Origin: an uncultured Flavobacteriales bacterium
GTDB lineage: Bacteria > Bacteroidota > Bacteroidia > Flavobacteriales_G > Salibacteraceae
Reading direction: 5' to 3'
Assembly: GCA_937899835.1 (NCBI GenBank)
Contig: CALCCE010000291.1
Location: forward strand, 1 to 64,000
DNA length: 64,000 bases
Both the position numbers and the translations under genes were made by a program. Below, in pieces: positions 62,548 to 64,000 of the stretch. The notes beneath the pieces were generated by a model. The model did no database searches. It had not been told where the DNA came from and was given only the letters and a program-made list of their open reading frames with translations. How positions within the stretch are numbered: the stretch's first letter is position 1; the number at the start of each line of letters is the position of its first letter.

Positions 62548-63393
62548 TTATTGGCTGGTTTTACGATAAATATTTTCACGAAAGTTTCCTTTCGCAAATT
62601 GTGCTTTTACCAAGGTGCCGTCCAAAGACTCCATGGTGCCGATGGCCAGGTAGCTTCCCCGAGCCAAACTACTTGAAAAAGTGCTGAGGACCCGGTTTTG
62701 CAGGTCTTTGTTAAAATAGATCATCACATTGCGGCAAAGCACCAAATCAAATCCTCCAATACTACCTTCCCGGGCTAGATCGTGTTCTTGAAAGGTTACC
62801 GGGCGCAGAAGCCTGGGATCAATGCGCATCGTATTGTCTTCGCGTTTGAAGTAATGCGTAAGGGACGAATTGCCCAAAAAGCTGCTGTAGTTTTTTTGGT
62901 TAAGTTCCATTTTCTTGGCATCAATCAGGCCCGATTGGGCCACTTTCAATACGTCTGAATTGATGTCGGTTGCCGTGATGCGCACCTTGTCTAACATGCC
63001 TGCTTCGGACAGCATAATGAGCATGGTGTATACCTCCTCTCCGGAGGAACAGCCAGCGTGCCAAATTTTAATGCGGTAACGTTTGTTCAGCTCCGGCAAC
63101 AATTTGTCGCGCATTTCGCGCCAAAAAGAGCTGTCGCGAAACATCTCAGTGACATTAACCGTGATCTCTTTCAGAAAAAAGTTGAAGAATACCGGGTCTT
63201 TGATCATGCGCTCAATCAGGACGGAGACCGAGGTGATTTTTTGCAGGCGCATGAACCGCTCTAACCTTCTGCGGAAGGAGGAAAGAGCATAGTTGCTAAA
63301 GTCGAACCCGTAGGATTCCTGAACGGCTCGGCTGATTCTTCTGACTTCAGAAACACCGATTGTCAATTCGTTTGTTGACAAACTACCTTCCAT
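62548..63393 (-). CDS. CheR-type methyltransferase, copy 1
   Basis: 281 residues, same architecture as copy 2: FRRRLERFMRLQKI in the N-terminal domain, EITVNVTEMFRDSSFW, IWHAGCSSGEEVYTML, ITATDINSDVL, LVLCRNVMIYFNK, and a C-terminal YLAIGTMESLDGT. Preceded by a palindrome at 63417-63433 and a 78-base spacer. Two CheR copies beside one CheB are unusual and suggest two methylation substrates. Confidence 0.93.
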   Translation of the reverse strand: MEGSLSTNELTIGVSEVRRISRAVQESYGFDFSNYALSSFRRRLERFMRLQKITSVSVLIERMIKDPVFFNFFLKEITVNVTEMFRDSSFWREMRDKLLPELNKRYRIKIWHAGCSSGEEVYTMLIMLSEAGMLDKVRITATDINSDVLKVAQSGLIDAKKMELNQKNYSSFLGNSSLTHYFKREDNTMRIDPRLLRPVTFQEHDLAREGSIGGFDLVLCRNVMIYFNKDLQNRVLSTFSSSLARGSYLAIGTMESLDGTLVKAQFAKGNFRENIYRKTSQ

Positions 63394-63416
63394 ATTTGAA
63401 CTGGATTAAATGCTTT

Positions 63417-63433
63417 TCCAGGTAATACCTGGA
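63417..63433. promoter_or_regulatory. 17-base perfect palindrome upstream of the CheR genes
   Basis: TCCAGGTA-A-TACCTGGA, eight perfect pairs around one base, 24 bases before the ATG of CheR copy 1. Size and position fit an operator for a dimeric regulator. Confidence 0.4.
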
Positions 63434-63471
63434 GGAGAACAAGCGTAGGAGTAAGAAAAAGTAGTGTGTGC

Positions 63472-63867
63472 TTAACTTTTGGCCAACCAACTGGCTGCCT
63501 CGTCCACATTGTCGAAGTACTTGTCGTCTACGGGTGAAACCTCGTTGGCTTCTTCCATAATATCGTCTACTGCCAATTGGGAAAAAACATCTTTTGGAAC
63601 GATAAGCGCAATCTTGTTGTAGCCCAAGGCCAAAGCTTGTGGCAACCATTCTTCAATGACCCATTTTTGATCCTCTGGTGCTATTGGGCCTAAGTTGGAT
63701 GAATTGGAAAGAATCTTGGTGTATCCTTTTTCTTTCATCAGACCCATCGTTTGGTTCATTCCATTGCGAAACTCCTCACTAGTAGCAAAACGCTTCCATT
63801 CAACAACACTACAGCCAATAGTATCGTCTCCGCTAACTTGTAGGTATTCAGAATTAAAATAGGTCAT
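63472..63867 (-). CDS. STAS-like protein of the Che/Sia cluster
   Basis: 131 residues, alpha/beta like SpoIIAA/STAS proteins: TKILSNSSNLGPIAPED in the central strand-loop, NKIALIVPKDVF, and the closing segment KYFDNVDEAASWLAKS. The latter resembles the end of the protein at 41389-41823. No clear phospho-Ser can be fixed. Its place between a coiled-coil gene and the CheR genes suggests a role in the same signalling unit. Confidence 0.68.
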   Translation of the reverse strand: MTYFNSEYLQVSGDDTIGCSVVEWKRFATSEEFRNGMNQTMGLMKEKGYTKILSNSSNLGPIAPEDQKWVIEEWLPQALALGYNKIALIVPKDVFSQLAVDDIMEEANEVSPVDDKYFDNVDEAASWLAKS

Positions 63868-63887
63868 GGGAGGTAAGGTTTGTTGGT

Positions 63888-64000
63888 TTAGTTCTCAGAG
63901 AGCTGCTGGGCTTCCAACTCAGTAATTCTTGATTTCAGTTGCTTTTCTTTTTCCTTGCTTTTGGAAATGAACTGCTCCATGATTTTCTTCTGCGCATTGA
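63888..64000 (-). CDS. C-terminal end of a coiled-coil protein (runs off right edge)
   Basis: A minus-strand frame open to the window edge, ending TAA at 63888-63890. The visible 36 residues are a charged coiled coil (QKKIMEQFISKSKEKEKQL, then RITELEAQQLSEN). Twenty bases separate its stop from the STAS-like ATG, so both are probably in one operon. It could be the tail of a sensor kinase, hybrid protein or receptor; this end carries no domain that decides. Confidence 0.6.
   Translation of the reverse strand, partial: NAQKKIMEQFISKSKEKEKQLKSRITELEAQQLSEN

Noticed and set aside
1-64000. CRISPR arrays, rRNA genes, insertion sequences
   Set aside because: No regularly spaced repeats, no rRNA-like segments and no transposase frames were seen.

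Overview
The window looks like a chromosomal segment from a free-living member of the Bacteroidota. Evidence: T9SS-type sorting domains and SprB-like repeats, lipoproteins with an acidic stretch after the lipid cysteine, LytTR regulators paired with propeller-type histidine kinases, a degenerate TraR/DksA protein next to lspA and a long eukaryote-like IleS. Several genes also have the Bacteroidota -7 promoter motif TAnnTTTG just upstream. The class cannot be fixed from the sequence; a Saprospiria-like lineage would fit but is a guess. I see no CRISPR array, insertion sequence, rRNA or origin. One tRNA gene is present (tRNA-Ala, GGC).

Layout. 0-9.4 kb: a truncated secreted protein, a very large secreted protein with three lamin-tail domains, asd, a propeller histidine kinase with its LytTR regulator, and a small secreted protein. 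9.4-15 kb: a gene-poor stretch, then ileS, a dksA-like gene, lspA and an unannotated 37-residue membrane protein in one direction. 15-20 kb: a RidA-type protein, a secreted protein, and a tightly packed FAD-oxidoreductase/glycosyltransferase/fructosamine-kinase-like operon, divergent from a glutathione peroxidase and the tRNA. 20.2-22.6 kb: a gene-free stretch ending in a 37-bp palindrome that carries a promoter, then an AAA/DUF4143 ATPase and a membrane protein. 22.7-28 kb: a second kinase/LytTR pair and a beta-helix lipoprotein. 28.4-39 kb: a surface polysaccharide locus (initiating phosphosugar transferase, O-antigen ligase-like protein, four glycosyltransferases/polymerases, FkbM methyltransferase, flippase, and a divergent Wzz-like chain-length protein). 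39-43 kb: a DUF6745 two-gene module, small membrane proteins, a VOC protein and an SDR. 43.2-47 kb: four tandem outer-membrane beta-barrel genes. 47-51.7 kb: a stand-alone T9SS tail-like protein, a large SprB/T9SS adhesin and an SGNH-hydrolase-like membrane protein.

51.7 kb to the right edge: a signalling cluster, almost all on the minus strand. In transcription order it encodes a truncated coiled-coil protein, a STAS-like protein, two CheR methyltransferases, a receiver-less CheB, a membrane GAF protein, a GAF/PAS/PP2C phosphatase, a SiaB-type kinase, a SiaC-type phosphoprotein, an unusual ABCG-like transporter with N-terminal TerB-like and FHA-like regions, a lipoprotein and a small secreted protein. 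It resembles a SiaABC phosphatase/kinase switch without the SiaD diguanylate cyclase, combined with chemotaxis-type methylation enzymes but no visible receptor or CheA. I consider this the best candidate for an undescribed system in the window; the DUF6745 pair and the palindromic promoter come next.
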